DNA of 64,000 bases from Vibrio agarivorans (GCF_030409635.1 NZ_JAUFQF010000004.1:248001-312000), one strand, 5' to 3'. Counted from the first letter of the stretch, positions 24,761 to 35,276 are shown. A program made the numbers and translations. The notes: a model not told the origin generated them from the letters alone.

Positions 24761-27700
24761 TTAGCTTTCTTCGCTGCGATAGTCTTCAATTGTTTTGAGT
24801 GCCAAGCGGGGCGCCTGAATCACTAAGCGACTTAGGCTTAACACCTGATTCGCCAGGTCGTCTTCCCATTGCGGCCAAACCCGTGCAATGTATTCGTTCT
24901 CACCTTCACCCGTGCTCATGTAACCACCCTGAAACGCATCCGCCATTTTTTTCAGTGATTTTTCATCATCTTCGGCCCAGTTGCCACGAGAGAAACCCGC
25001 TTCGACTGCGGCGAGTGCGGTGACAGGTAAATAAGGCAATGGTTGATTCACCCCTTGTGAGAACAGGCGAACAAGTTCATTGAGTAGCGACTGACTCTGC
25101 TGTTGAGCAAGTGCTGGGATAACCCAATGCACCACGCCCTCTTTGCGGTCATAGCCAATAAGATGCGTCGGCTTGCTATGCCCCATCGCGTGCAAACATA
25201 AATGGTCTATCCAAGCGGACAACATATCTTGTGAACGAATCCGGCCTACACGATAGCGCACTAGCCCAGACTGATAGTGCTGCTGAAGCCAACCGACTAA
25301 CTCTATTGGTTTTTGCTCGCCCAATGCAGTGAGTGTTACCCGCACTTCAATATCGTCAAGCGGCGCGGAGCAATAGTGTTGCAGCTCCTCTTGTAGCGCC
25401 TCGATTTGCACTCGATTGCTCTCAAACTCCAGCTCGCCAAATGCTCCAACAGGGAGAGCACCTTCTGCGCGCTTGTTAGCAACAAACTGACTCACAGCCT
25501 GAGCGGCTTGAGATGGCTCTGTCTCAAGTAGCACCGAAAGCAATTCTGATTTCATCTGGAAGCTCTGGAGCCCATCGAGGACAAATGGCTCATCATCGAG
25601 CAGTGGGTTATCCAGCTCATCAAACATCACCTTCAAACGGCGAGTAAAGAAGTACTGCACCGGCAAGCGCCAAAAACGCTGCAGTTCAACCAAATCAAGC
25701 TCATATGGGAAGGTCACATCCAGCCAATAATCACTCACTGACTGACCCTTTTGCACCAAGTTTTCTTGGTCTCTATTTGCTACGGGTAGCCACTCTCGCG
25801 CATAACTCCCAAGCTCAAAGGCGTTGCGACTAAACGGCACCATTGGGTAATGGTGAATCAAGGCTTCGAGTAACTGATTCCCTGAACGATCGACATCCAG
25901 CTCTTGCTGCCCTTCAAGGCAGTAGTTTTGCTGACAATATTCCATCAACTCACTGACCAGTACTGAAGGCACACGCTCTGTATTATCTTGAATTGAACGA
26001 CCAATATAGCTGATATACAGAGTATCTTGCGCAGAGAGCATCGCCTCTAAGAACAGGTATCGATCATCATCACGACGTGAGCGATCGCCTGGCTTAACGC
26101 GACCGTTCATCAAATCAAACCCTTCAGGTGCAACATTGCGAGGATAAGCACCATCATTCATTCCCAACAAACACACGGTTTTGAATGGGATAGAACGCAT
26201 CGGCATTAGGGTACAGAAGTTTACCTGCCCCGCTAAGAATCGCTGAGAGACACGGCTACCCGAGAGCTTATTTTCAAGATACTGACGAATAATAATCGGC
26301 TCAAGCGGCGCTTGATAACCGGCATCCACCAACTGCTGAGAGAGCTGACCGAAGGTATGACGAATGCTGTGCAGCGCGACCTCTTCTTCTAACTCTGGCG
26401 CAAAGAAGGCATCAAGCAGCTCTCCAAGATGGTGTTGCCAATCAGCAACCGACTGGCTTTGACTCAGGTGCGCGCGGAAATGGCGAATGCTATCGATATA
26501 GTGTGCGAGCTTACCGGCTAACTCGGCGGATAACCCCTGCACCTCATTGTAAGGGGCGATGGTGCCAACGCCAGACTCAAACAGTTGCCCTTCACCGCTC
26601 ATGGCATAACCCAAGAGCATCCGCTCAATACCAAACTGCCACGTGTTCTGCTCCCCTTGGGGAAGGTCAAACTCCGTCGCCGTCTCTGGTGAAAGCCCCC
26701 AGCGAATACCCGAGGCTTCAACCCAGCGCTTGGCTTGCTGAAAATCACTGTAGTCGAGACCAAAGTTACGCATTATCGCAGGGGTTTCCAACAGCTCTAA
26801 CAGTTCAGATGCAGTACAGCGCGATTCAGGCAACGACAGCAAATAGCTAAACGCGTTGAGAATTGGGCTCTCTTTATCTGCCGTTCTATCTGAGATAGAA
26901 AACGGAATGTATCGGTCAGCACTTGCATTGCCAAACACAGCCTGAATGGCCGGGCTGTAGGCATTAATATCTGCCACCATGACGATGATATCGCGAGGTT
27001 TCAAGTCTGGCTGGCGCTCAAACATCGCCAATAGCTGATCGTGCAGCACTTCCACTTCACGCATCGCACTATGACAAACATGCACCGTCACCGATTTGTC
27101 ATTTGAATTGACGGTTTGCTTGTGCAGACTTGAATCTAAAATAGTGTCATCTTGATGCTCTTCAAGATTCAGAATATCCGCTTGCAGATGGTGCAATAAC
27201 GTATCACGCTCAACATCCACAAACGCCTCAATCTCATTCGATTCGAGTTGAGATAAGAGATACAAATTATCACGCCCCAGCTTACCCATCGACGCGAGCA
27301 AGCTATTACCCACCGCATCCGTGTGCAGTTCATCAAGGGTGTTCTGTTCAATTGAGCCTTTTAGCTGCGGCGTTTCACCATCAATCTCACTGTGCTGTTG
27401 ATTAAGCACCAAATGCTGTCGATGCTTGGCCGCCAACTTGGCAATAAAACGTTTATCGCGCACCTCGCCCCAGTAGTATTGGCAAGGGTTGGTGAACATC
27501 AGGTGAACATCAATGTGCTCACCTAACGCCTTGAGCGCATCAAGATAGCGCGGTGGGAGTGATGAGATACCAAAAATAAACAGCCTTTTAGGCAGCTTAT
27601 CAAAGCTGCCCTGATACGATTGCAGCGTATCAATAAAGTGCTCATACAGATTGGCACGGTGATAAGGTGACTGTTCGAGCTCAACGGTGTAGTCATAGAG

Positions 27701-28213
27701 CGCTTGCCAAAGAATAGGCTGCCACTCGTGCTCACCCTCGATTTCAGCCACCGCTTGTCCCGCTTCCCAACTCGCTATCCATTCAGGTCGATACACTAAG
27801 TAGCCATCAAAAATATCGGCTATCTTTTCCGCCAATTGATAACGTTTGATCTGCTGCTCATCATCACTCAAATATTGTTTTAGCGGTGCAAACTCAGGTT
27901 TATCAAGTTGCTCTGGTAGCAAAGTCATCAGCTTCCATACCATCGCCTCTTTATTGAAGAAGCTTCGCTCAGGCACATCCGGTAAAACGTAAGTGAACAT
28001 CTTCCAGATAAAAGTCGCTGGGAGCGGAAACTCAAGGTTTGCGGCAATACCAAGCTCTTCTGCTAGGGCCATTTTCAACCACTGTGACATACCTGGGCTT
28101 TGCACCAAGATTTGTTCAGATTCAAGTGGATTTTCTAGCGGGTCACGTTTGATTAACTCGACCAGCAACGTTTTTAGAACATCAATTTGATTGGAGTGAT
28201 AAACCGTAAACAA
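24761..28213 (-). CDS. recC: Exodeoxyribonuclease V subunit gamma (RecC)
   Basis: RecC holds the RecBCD complex together, splits the duplex and recognises Chi through a nuclease-like but inactive fold. Family blocks seen are YHSNQIDVLKTLL, ILVQSPGMSQWLKMALAE, IAANLEFPLPATFIW and VCLLGMNDGAYPRN. E. coli RecC starts MLRVYHSN. The matching residues here are LFTVYHSN, and the first codon of that string is TTG at 28213. The longer frame begins with a GTG at 28258 and lacks a ribosome-binding site. I therefore prefer a TTG start, giving 1150 residues. Start choice is moderate; the identity is firm. Confidence 0.93.
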   Translation of the reverse strand: MFTVYHSNQIDVLKTLLVELIKRDPLENPLESEQILVQSPGMSQWLKMALAEELGIAANLEFPLPATFIWKMFTYVLPDVPERSFFNKEAMVWKLMTLLPEQLDKPEFAPLKQYLSDDEQQIKRYQLAEKIADIFDGYLVYRPEWIASWEAGQAVAEIEGEHEWQPILWQALYDYTVELEQSPYHRANLYEHFIDTLQSYQGSFDKLPKRLFIFGISSLPPRYLDALKALGEHIDVHLMFTNPCQYYWGEVRDKRFIAKLAAKHRQHLVLNQQHSEIDGETPQLKGSIEQNTLDELHTDAVGNSLLASMGKLGRDNLYLLSQLESNEIEAFVDVERDTLLHHLQADILNLEEHQDDTILDSSLHKQTVNSNDKSVTVHVCHSAMREVEVLHDQLLAMFERQPDLKPRDIIVMVADINAYSPAIQAVFGNASADRYIPFSISDRTADKESPILNAFSYLLSLPESRCTASELLELLETPAIMRNFGLDYSDFQQAKRWVEASGIRWGLSPETATEFDLPQGEQNTWQFGIERMLLGYAMSGEGQLFESGVGTIAPYNEVQGLSAELAGKLAHYIDSIRHFRAHLSQSQSVADWQHHLGELLDAFFAPELEEEVALHSIRHTFGQLSQQLVDAGYQAPLEPIIIRQYLENKLSGSRVSQRFLAGQVNFCTLMPMRSIPFKTVCLLGMNDGAYPRNVAPEGFDLMNGRVKPGDRSRRDDDRYLFLEAMLSAQDTLYISYIGRSIQDNTERVPSVLVSELMEYCQQNYCLEGQQELDVDRSGNQLLEALIHHYPMVPFSRNAFELGSYAREWLPVANRDQENLVQKGQSVSDYWLDVTFPYELDLVELQRFWRLPVQYFFTRRLKVMFDELDNPLLDDEPFVLDGLQSFQMKSELLSVLLETEPSQAAQAVSQFVANKRAEGALPVGAFGELEFESNRVQIEALQEELQHYCSAPLDDIEVRVTLTALGEQKPIELVGWLQQHYQSGLVRYRVGRIRSQDMLSAWIDHLCLHAMGHSKPTHLIGYDRKEGVVHWVIPALAQQQSQSLLNELVRLFSQGVNQPLPYLPVTALAAVEAGFSRGNWAEDDEKSLKKMADAFQGGYMSTGEGENEYIARVWPQWEDDLANQVLSLSRLVIQAPRLALKTIEDYRSEES

Positions 28214-28415
28214 GGGCGACTCATTAAGCTGTATCTGTGATGTCAACGAGATTAGCACAGCTGCTATTTATCAGCATGATCTATCGAGCAAAAAAGCATA
28301 TTGGCCGTTAAAACACTCACTGAATTATTGATTCTAGAAAAACAGATTGATACGACTAATCAATGAGCGTTTGATCCCATCTCTCATTCGACAACTGGAC
28401 TTTATTCCCTGAAAA

Positions 28416-28431
28416 CTGTATAAAAAGCCAG
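28416..28431 (+). promoter_or_regulatory. LexA (SOS) box upstream of yebG
   Basis: CTGT-N8-CCAG departs from the LexA consensus CTGT-N8-ACAG at one position, and the flanking bases (AA before, TT after) also fit. It lies 32 nt before the yebG start, where LexA would block transcription. yebG is a known SOS gene in E. coli. Confidence 0.72.
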
Positions 28432-28463
28432 TTATTTTTAAAGATTAGATTAGAGGATTAACC

Positions 28464-28760
28464 ATGGCTGTAATCGTTAAGTACGTGGTGGAACGCAACG
28501 GAGAAGAAAAGATGACTTTTACCTCTAAAGCCGAAGCGGACGCTTATGACAAAATGCTGGATATGGCCGATGAGCTATTTTCGCTGCTAGGTAAGAGTGA
28601 ACTGATGGAAGACGAAGGCAAACAAGAAGACCTTGCGATGTTCCTAGCTCAAAACAAAGAAGAAGTGCTTTATGCACTAGGCGCTAAGCGTAAGCCAGCA
28701 CCAAAGAAGGCGAAGCCTGTTGAAGTCGTTGAAGAGCCAAAAGCAGAAGATGCCGCTTAA
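28464..28760 (+). CDS. yebG: SOS-inducible protein YebG
   Basis: A 98-residue protein that begins MAVIVKYVVERNGEEKMTF and has SKAEADAYDKMLDMADEL, closely following E. coli YebG (MAVEVKYVV..., TSKKEADAYDKMLD). Function is unknown, but in E. coli it is LexA-repressed and damage-induced. The C-terminal third is lysine/proline then glutamate rich (KRKPAPKKAKP, VVEEPKAED) and may be disordered. The candidate LexA box upstream and the terminator downstream show a single-gene transcript. GAGG is well placed before the ATG. Confidence 0.93.
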   Translation: MAVIVKYVVERNGEEKMTFTSKAEADAYDKMLDMADELFSLLGKSELMEDEGKQEDLAMFLAQNKEEVLYALGAKRKPAPKKAKPVEVVEEPKAEDAA

Positions 28761-28791
28761 TTGACGTCACATTTTTGATAAGAAGAATATG

Positions 28792-28824
28792 AGAGCATAG
28801 AAGGCGTTTCTATGCTCTTTTTTT
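28792..28824 (+). terminator. Intrinsic terminator after yebG
   Basis: An 11-bp perfect stem AGAGCATAGAA/TTCTATGCTCT with a 5-nt loop (28792-28818) followed by seven T. It ends about 25 nt before the cutC start. Confidence 0.93.
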
Positions 28825-28848
28825 GTGCCTGTTTTTACTGAGAATATC

Positions 28849-29589
28849 ATGCAAGTTGAAGTCTGTATCGACCATCTAGAGTCACTCCCTCTCGCCATTC
28901 AAGGCGGAGCGAATCGTATTGAATTGTGCTCGTCACTCGAGCTTGGTGGATTGACACCGAGTTACGGGTTGATGTGCCAAGCCGCAAAGCTAAGCGCCAT
29001 TCCGGTGTATGCCATGATTCGCCCGCGTCAGGGAGACTTTCTGTGCGATGCGCAAGATATAGAACTGATGTGTCTAGATATTGAAGCGGCGGCGCAAGCT
29101 GGTCTACAAGGCATAGTGACAGGGGTCCTCACGGCCGATGGTCATGTCGATTTAGCAGCGATGCAAACTTTGGTGCGCAAAGCACATGATTTAAAACTCG
29201 GTGTGACGTTTCATCGTGCCATCGATCAGTGTGCTGATATGCCATTGGCACTAGAGCAAATTATTGAACTCGGCTGTGAGCGAGTACTTACCTCTGGCCA
29301 AGCGCTTACCGCACAAGAGGGGATTGTTCAGCTTCACGCTCTTGTAAAACAAGCCCAAGGCCGAATCAGTATCATGGCAGGTGCAGGCGTCAATGCTGAC
29401 AATGCAGCAGAGATAGTGACGCGAACAAACGTCACTGAGGTTCACCTCTCGGGAAAAACAACGCGTCCAAGCCAAATGACGTTCATTGCCAACACCGCTC
29501 AAATGGGCAGCGCAGAGGTTGATGATTTTGTCTTACCGATTACTAACCCAGAGGCGATTCGAGCGGTGGTCAGCGTGCTATCTAAATAG
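28849..29589 (+). CDS. cutC: CutC family protein (copper homeostasis-associated)
   Basis: A 246-residue TIM-barrel protein of the CutC family: MQVEVCIDHLESL, GGANRIELCSSLELGGLTPS and IRPRQGDFLC. CutC was linked to copper tolerance in E. coli, a role later questioned. Its enzymatic function is unknown. An in-frame GTG at 28825 would lie in the upstream terminator's tail; I chose the ATG at 28849, where the conserved N-terminus starts. The gene converges on phoU with only 2 nt between stop codons. Confidence 0.9.
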   Translation: MQVEVCIDHLESLPLAIQGGANRIELCSSLELGGLTPSYGLMCQAAKLSAIPVYAMIRPRQGDFLCDAQDIELMCLDIEAAAQAGLQGIVTGVLTADGHVDLAAMQTLVRKAHDLKLGVTFHRAIDQCADMPLALEQIIELGCERVLTSGQALTAQEGIVQLHALVKQAQGRISIMAGAGVNADNAAEIVTRTNVTEVHLSGKTTRPSQMTFIANTAQMGSAEVDDFVLPITNPEAIRAVVSVLSK

Positions 29590-29591
29590 AG

Positions 29592-30296
29592 CTAAATATC
29601 GTTAAGTGCGCGACCTAAATCATCATCTTCAAGGTGGCGTACGTCTTTGCCAAGCACGAAGTAAACGATGTATTCACAGATGTTTTGACAGCGATCCCCG
29701 ACACGCTCGATGGCACTGGCTGACGTCATGATCTGCAGCATCGATGGAATATCTTTGGGGTACTCCATCATCAGCTTGGTTAATTGCGTAATCACCGATT
29801 TACACTCGGCGTCGATCTTATCGTCCATCTTATGTACCTGCGCTGCAGAATCTACATCCATGCGAGCGAACGCATCTAAGGCTTGATGCAGCATATCGAT
29901 GGCTAATCGGCACAGCGGTTCGAGAGAAACATGATATTGGCGCTGCTTAGAAGATGGTGTTTCAATCGCAACGTAGGCAATTTTTGTCGCGACATCACCG
30001 ATACGCTCAAGGTCACTGATGGTCTTGATGATGGCCATGATTAAGCGTAGATCTTTCGCTGTCGGCTGACGCTTTGCGATAATTCGCGTGCACGCTTCAT
30101 CGATGGACATCTCCATCACATTCACTTTATGGTCATCTTTGACAACTTTTCGCGCTAGGTCGATATCTTCCTTGTTCAATGCTTGCAGGGCAAACGAGAG
30201 CTGCTGCTCTACCAACCCTCCCATCGCGAGAACATGAGTACGGATCGATTCGAGCTCTACGTTAAACTGCCCAGAAATATGGCGACCAAAGTTCAT
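29592..30296 (-). CDS. phoU: Phosphate signalling complex protein PhoU
   Basis: PhoU links the Pst transporter to the PhoR kinase and restrains the Pho response when phosphate is ample. The 234-residue product is two repeated three-helix PhoU units with the acidic metal-binding patches ISDLERIGDVATKIA and AIERVGDRCQNICEY (ExxRxxD repeats). It is the last gene of pstC-pstA-pstB-phoU, 23 nt after pstB, and meets cutC tail to tail with 2 nt in between. Pho regulation from the box upstream of pstC is expected. Confidence 0.95.
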   Translation of the reverse strand: MNFGRHISGQFNVELESIRTHVLAMGGLVEQQLSFALQALNKEDIDLARKVVKDDHKVNVMEMSIDEACTRIIAKRQPTAKDLRLIMAIIKTISDLERIGDVATKIAYVAIETPSSKQRQYHVSLEPLCRLAIDMLHQALDAFARMDVDSAAQVHKMDDKIDAECKSVITQLTKLMMEYPKDIPSMLQIMTSASAIERVGDRCQNICEYIVYFVLGKDVRHLEDDDLGRALNDI

Positions 30297-30319
30297 TTAA
30301 ATATCGTGTCCTTATCGTA

Positions 30320-31138
30320 TTAGCCGTAACGGCCTGTGATGTAGTCTTCTGTTTGCTTCTTCACTGGTGACGTGAAGATAGAATCTGTATCGGAGTACTC
30401 CACCAAGTTCCCCATATGGATAAAGGCGGTGTGGTCACTCACTCGAGCCGCTTGCTGCATATTATGAGTAACCATCACAACTGTATATTGATTTTTTAGA
30501 TCCGTTATCAACTCTTCAATCGTGAGGGTTGAGATTGGGTCTAGTGCAGAGGTCGGCTCATCAAGCAGCAGAACTTCTGGCTCGATGGCAATCGCACGCG
30601 CAATCACCAGGCGTTGTTGCTGACCGCCAGATAAGCCAAAGGCATTGTCATCAAGTCGATGCTTTACTTCATCCCATAGCGCAGCGGCTCGCAGCGATCG
30701 CTCCACCGCATCATCCAGCAAACGACTATTGCGAATACCTTGTAGGCGCAAACCGTAAACCACATTCTCGTAGATGGATTTAGGAAACGGATTCGGACGT
30801 TGAAACACCATGCCGACTCGGCGGCGCAACGTAGGGACATCGACATCGGTATCGTAGACATTTTTACCGTGCAGACTCACCTTACCTTGAATAGAGCAAC
30901 CATCCACTAAGTCATTCATACGGTTGATACAGCGCAGTAGTGTTGATTTACCACACCCTGATGGGCCGATAAATGCGGTCACTTGTCCCTTTGGAATTCG
31001 CATCGAGATTCCATCCAATGCCTTCACGTTTTTGTAGTGAAGATTGAGATCCTCAATCGCAATGGCTGTTTGATCATCACGGAGGTTGTTTACATCAAGT
31101 GGTGGCGCATAGCCAAGCGCTTGGCTTACTGAAAACAT
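30320..31138 (-). CDS. pstB: Phosphate ABC transporter ATP-binding protein
   Basis: PstB is the cytoplasmic ATPase of the high-affinity phosphate importer. Walker A is GPSGCGKST, the signature is LSGGQQQR, and Walker B with its D-loop is [12 protein letters not shown]. The switch histidine is in [10 protein letters not shown]. The product (272 residues) has a short N-terminal extension before the core, common in Vibrio. It lies 22 nt after pstA and 23 nt before phoU. Confidence 0.97.
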   Translation of the reverse strand: MFSVSQALGYAPPLDVNNLRDDQTAIAIEDLNLHYKNVKALDGISMRIPKGQVTAFIGPSGCGKSTLLRCINRMNDLVDGCSIQGKVSLHGKNVYDTDVDVPTLRRRVGMVFQRPNPFPKSIYENVVYGLRLQGIRNSRLLDDAVERSLRAAALWDEVKHRLDDNAFGLSGGQQQRLVIARAIAIEPEVLLLDEPTSALDPISTLTIEELITDLKNQYTVVMVTHNMQQAARVSDHTAFIHMGNLVEYSDTDSIFTSPVKKQTEDYITGRYG

Positions 31139-31160
31139 ATTTTTCTCACTACAAACATCG

Positions 31161-32816
31161 TTAATCTTGCCCTAGGGTTCGGTACTTTTCGCGTAGGTTA
31201 TTACGAATTCTAATCGCGGTTAAATTCAGAGCAACAATGACTAATACCAACAGAAAAGAGGTCGCGAATACTAGTGGTCTTGCCGCTTCAATATTGGTGG
31301 TTTGAAAACCTAAATCATAGATATGAAAGCCTAAATGCATAAACTTTCTATCAAGATGCAAATACGGGAATTCGCCATCAACAGGTAAACTAGAAGCGAG
31401 TTTTACCACGCCAACCAGCATTAAAGGGGCAACCTCACCCGCAGCTCTTGCCACCGCAAGGATAAGCCCGGTGATCATCGCTGGCGTCGCCATCGGCAAC
31501 ACAATTCTCATCAAGGTTTCTGACTGGGTTGCCCCCAGCGCAAATGAGCCATCTCGCACCGATTTTGGTATCCGAGACAAGCCTTCTTCAGTGGCAACGA
31601 TCACCACTGGCAAGGTCAAAATAGCTAAAGTCAGAGAAGACCATAACAAACCGGGTGTACCAAAGGTAGGAGCAGGCAAGCGCTCTGAGTAAAACAGGCT
31701 ATCAATACTACCGCCAAGGGTATATACAAAAAAGCCTAAGCCAAACACACCGTATACAATCGAAGGCACACCCGCAAGGTTAATCACCGCAACACGCGTG
31801 AGCCTTGTCAGCCAATTGTTTTCAGCATATTCATGAAGATAAATCGCAGCGATAACACCTAGCGGTGTCACCAACACAGCCATGATCATGACCAATAATA
31901 CGGTACCGAAGATCGCAGGAAACACCCCACCCTCAGAGTTAGACTCACGCGGGTTTTCCGATAAAAACTTCCAGACTTCTGCAAACCAGTGGGAGACTTT
32001 CTCAGTCACCGTCATTTGGTTTGGAAACCAAATATCATAAATTTGACTGAGTGGGATCTCACTGCGAGTGCCGAACATATCTTCAACGATCAACGCCTCT
32101 CTATCGAGCAACCCTCGAAGCCCATCCAGCTGCTCCTCTGCCACACGAAGTTGGACAGTCAGGGTTTGATTTCGAGCACGATAAGAGTCTAGGTAGAGCT
32201 CGGTTAGATTGTCATTCAGCTCTCGCTTGCGGTACTCATGTTTTAGCCTATCCATTGAGCGGCTGATAATACGAATTTCGGTCGAAAGAATACGATTAAT
32301 TTCATCGCGTAAGCTCTGTGCATAGGCCAAGCCTTTAGGTAGCTCTTCGTATGGTGAATCAATCACCTCGCCCGTAGCCTGACGGTATGCGATTGGGCGA
32401 CCAAAAAAGTCACCGTTGCGGCTACGCTCTATCACCGCCCAATCCAATGGTAAGCTTGTTTCAGCGATGTCTGTTTCTAAGAAAGAAACAAAATCTGAAC
32501 CATATAAGTCGCGATTCGCCACCTTGATATTGAAGCGGCGAATTAGGGTATTATCCTGAATTTGCTCCGGCACATCAGGGAGCATCTCTTGCAGGTAACT
32601 CACCGGCACTTTTTCATCGGCGTACAACTGCCCGACAATCTGCGTACCGTCATGGGTCGTCCACATCGTCAGTTCTGTAGGCCAAAAATAGGAGAGGCCT
32701 TTCCAGCCGATCAGTAACAATAAGCCTAGAACGGAGAGCAGGCTGATACTAACCGCGCCACCAGTTAGCCATATCCACGGCGCGCCAGACTTAAACCAGC
32801 GAGTACCTAGCTTCAT
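31161..32816 (-). CDS. pstA: Phosphate ABC transporter permease PstA (long form)
   Basis: PstA is one of two membrane permeases of the phosphate importer. The C-terminal half has the ABC permease core with [18 protein letters not shown] and preceding membrane helices. An N-terminal extension of about 200 residues follows a first membrane helix and is mostly periplasmic and coiled-coil-like, making the product 551 residues against about 300 in E. coli. Long forms are usual in Vibrio and Pseudomonas. A longer frame from 32885 would overlap pstC by 50 nt; the ATG at 32816 ([14 protein letters not shown]) lies 19 nt after the pstC stop and is preferred. Confidence 0.92.
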   Translation of the reverse strand: MKLGTRWFKSGAPWIWLTGGAVSISLLSVLGLLLLIGWKGLSYFWPTELTMWTTHDGTQIVGQLYADEKVPVSYLQEMLPDVPEQIQDNTLIRRFNIKVANRDLYGSDFVSFLETDIAETSLPLDWAVIERSRNGDFFGRPIAYRQATGEVIDSPYEELPKGLAYAQSLRDEINRILSTEIRIISRSMDRLKHEYRKRELNDNLTELYLDSYRARNQTLTVQLRVAEEQLDGLRGLLDREALIVEDMFGTRSEIPLSQIYDIWFPNQMTVTEKVSHWFAEVWKFLSENPRESNSEGGVFPAIFGTVLLVMIMAVLVTPLGVIAAIYLHEYAENNWLTRLTRVAVINLAGVPSIVYGVFGLGFFVYTLGGSIDSLFYSERLPAPTFGTPGLLWSSLTLAILTLPVVIVATEEGLSRIPKSVRDGSFALGATQSETLMRIVLPMATPAMITGLILAVARAAGEVAPLMLVGVVKLASSLPVDGEFPYLHLDRKFMHLGFHIYDLGFQTTNIEAARPLVFATSFLLVLVIVALNLTAIRIRNNLREKYRTLGQD

Positions 32817-32835
32817 TGTTCCCAAACCTTCTTCA

Positions 32836-35034
32836 TCATAGCGCGCGATATTTCTCTCGTAATCGTAAACGTACCCATTCAGCAAGCGAGTTCACTGCAA
32901 AAGTAAATAGCAGCAGCAATAGTGCCGCCAAGAATAAAATTCGGTAGTGTGAGCTAGCCACGTCAGATTCAGGCATCTCCACGGCGATCGTGGCCGCAAG
33001 GGTTTTCATGCCTTCAAAAATATTCCAATCCATCACTGGGGTGTTACCCGTAGCCATCAAAACAATCATGGTCTCTCCAACTGCGCGCCCCAGCCCCATC
33101 ATAATCGCAGAGAAGATCCCCGGGCTTGCAGTGAGCAATACCACATATACCAAGGTTTGCCATGGCGTAGCCCCGAGAGCTAACGAGCCATCTGATAGGT
33201 GTTTCGGCACAGAGAAAATAGCATCTTCTGCAATCGTGAAAATTGTCGGAATCACAGCAAAGCCCATCGCAAAACCTACGACAAGAGCATTACGTTGATC
33301 GTAACTGATCCCGTAATCTGCCAGTACTCTGCGCACATCGCCTTCAAACAGCCACATCTCTATATCGCCGCTCAGCCAAATGAGAGCAACCACAATGGCA
33401 ATAATTACAGGCATTAAGATAAGGGCATGCCAACCGTTCGGCATATCATCGAGAACCTTACGCGGTAAACAGTGCCACAGACCGCCCACCAACACCGTCG
33501 ATATCGGTAAAAAGATCAGCAGTGCGATAACCGCAGGAAGGTAAGTTTCCACCACTGGCGCAAACCACAGCCCTGCCAGAAAGCCAATGATCACGGTTGG
33601 AAAGGCTTCCATTAGCTCCACCGATGGCTTTACGAACTGGCGCATTTGCGGTGACATAAAGTAAGCCGTATAGATTGCCCCAAGTACCGCAATCGGCACC
33701 GCAAATAGCATCGCAAAGGCGGCTGCCTTTAAGGTGCCAAACACGATTGGCGATAAACTAAATTTAGGCTCGAAGTTGTCGCTGCCCGCTGTGGTTTGCC
33801 ACACGTATGCTGGCTCAGGGTAGCTTTCGTACCACACCTCTTTCCACAACGACGAGAATGAAATTTCTGGGTGAGGGTTCTTTACATGGGCGACATCAAT
33901 AGCCCCATCGTGATAAGCCACTACGAACTTTTCGTTGTTCGACATTGCGACCAACTCAGGCGCTTGTTGATAGGCGCGCTCAAACAACACCAGTTTTTCA
34001 CTGGTGGTGTAGTGACTTTGCAGCGTACCGTTGCGATAGAAGCTGTAAAAACCCTTTCTGTATGTATCGGGGAGTAGCAACTCCAACTCTGAGGCCAGCT
34101 TGAACTGACGAATAAGCGCCAACTGTCGGCGTTCCTCGTCAATGACTTCAAACCACTGAGATACCGCCCCATCCTGATGAGTTATCAGTAGAGAAAATGC
34201 ACCCGCAAGAAAAGTCATGTCTGTCGCGATATGCTTCTCATCACCAAGAGAGAGATCAACCACTTCACGCACCGTGTAGTGATTGTCTTGACGAACCAAA
34301 ACCACGAGCTCTGAGTCAGTGCGCACGAACAGTCGCATACCATCAGAAGTCAACAGGAGTTGCTGTGCGTTATGGAAATGACCAGAAAGAACTTGTTGAT
34401 AGGACATCTCACCGGTTGTTCCCCAACGAAGTAGAATGCGTCCATCATCGAGCAGGCCAGCAAGTGAAAGGTGTTCTCTACTGTAGCCGAAGGTAAAGCT
34501 TTCTAGTGTTGTCCCGTTTAACGCTAACCGACCTTCCGGTGTAATCTGCTCAACACTTGCGGCGAGTGTTTGTTGGTTATCATCATAAATCGAAGCAAAC
34601 TGCGGGCGATAAAGACGAATATCGCCTTGCTCACTCGCTGTTGCAAACCAGCGATCCGCACCTGTTTGAGTGACAATCTGCTTTGGTTCGTCAAATAGAG
34701 AGAATTGATAGTTAGGTTCAATTGAAGGTTGATTCAAAAACCAATAATCGAGCTGCCCCTGCTCTGATAAAACATAAATCTGCTCACCTTGGTCATCGAC
34801 ACCCATTAAAACGGGATAAGGGGTTGAGATACGGTGTTGCTGGTAACCCGTTTCTATTTCTGCATCCGAAAAGAGCGGCAGTACAACGATAGCCAGGTAA
34901 ACAAAAATCAGCACCAAACCCGCCAACACGCCATTGCCACCAATAGACACAGCTGCGCGAAACAAACGATCTTTGATCGCTCGTTTAGTATCGCGTTCTC
35001 GCAATGAAAAGCTTGCTTTTGCCATCTCTATCAC
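32836..35034 (-). CDS. pstC: Phosphate ABC transporter permease PstC (long form)
   Basis: PstC is the other phosphate-importer permease. The C-terminal part has the permease fold and the family block SLALGATPWQTLVYVVL. Residues from about 60 to 430 form a large periplasmic region of beta-rich, WD/TolB-like appearance (for example YPVLMGVDDQGEQIYVLSEQ), absent from E. coli PstC. The product is 732 residues. A tail of four or more membrane helices is visible. The gene heads pstC-pstA-pstB-phoU, with a Pho box upstream, and is divergent from ppk1. The substrate-binding pstS gene is not in this operon; it lies with phoBR. Confidence 0.93.
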   Translation of the reverse strand: MIEMAKASFSLRERDTKRAIKDRLFRAAVSIGGNGVLAGLVLIFVYLAIVVLPLFSDAEIETGYQQHRISTPYPVLMGVDDQGEQIYVLSEQGQLDYWFLNQPSIEPNYQFSLFDEPKQIVTQTGADRWFATASEQGDIRLYRPQFASIYDDNQQTLAASVEQITPEGRLALNGTTLESFTFGYSREHLSLAGLLDDGRILLRWGTTGEMSYQQVLSGHFHNAQQLLLTSDGMRLFVRTDSELVVLVRQDNHYTVREVVDLSLGDEKHIATDMTFLAGAFSLLITHQDGAVSQWFEVIDEERRQLALIRQFKLASELELLLPDTYRKGFYSFYRNGTLQSHYTTSEKLVLFERAYQQAPELVAMSNNEKFVVAYHDGAIDVAHVKNPHPEISFSSLWKEVWYESYPEPAYVWQTTAGSDNFEPKFSLSPIVFGTLKAAAFAMLFAVPIAVLGAIYTAYFMSPQMRQFVKPSVELMEAFPTVIIGFLAGLWFAPVVETYLPAVIALLIFLPISTVLVGGLWHCLPRKVLDDMPNGWHALILMPVIIAIVVALIWLSGDIEMWLFEGDVRRVLADYGISYDQRNALVVGFAMGFAVIPTIFTIAEDAIFSVPKHLSDGSLALGATPWQTLVYVVLLTASPGIFSAIMMGLGRAVGETMIVLMATGNTPVMDWNIFEGMKTLAATIAVEMPESDVASSHYRILFLAALLLLLFTFAVNSLAEWVRLRLREKYRAL

Positions 35035-35073
35035 TCAACCCTGATTAAAGCTATGAAGACTATGTCATTTAGG

Positions 35074-35089
35074 TGACACTAATATGACA
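35074..35089 (-). promoter_or_regulatory. Pho box (PhoB site) for pstCAB-phoU
   Basis: On the minus strand TGTCA-TATTAG-TGTCA gives two direct TGTCA repeats exactly 11 bp apart, the spacing PhoB requires. It lies about 40-55 bp upstream of the pstC start. Expected effect: activation by PhoB in phosphate starvation. Confidence 0.8.
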
Positions 35090-35260
35090 TCAACCGTTAA
35101 AGCACTGAAAAACCTACCTGCCCCAACCCATACTCTATACTGATAAATTAAGACATCTTGTTTAAACAGAGCGAAAAATTTGCATTAATTTCGTATAAAA
35201 AGTGGGATTTATTAATATTTTAAACGATATTTATTGTGAACCACTAATTATCACACGAAA

Positions 35261-35276
35261 TGAAATAGAAATGTCA
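35261..35276 (+). promoter_or_regulatory. Weak candidate Pho box upstream of ppk1
   Basis: TGAAA (35261) and TGTCA (35272) are 11 bp apart on the plus strand, about 100 bp before ppk1, so PhoB could activate polyphosphate synthesis. One arm is degenerate. The rest of the 35035-35377 gap is A/T-rich with no gene. Confidence 0.35.
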
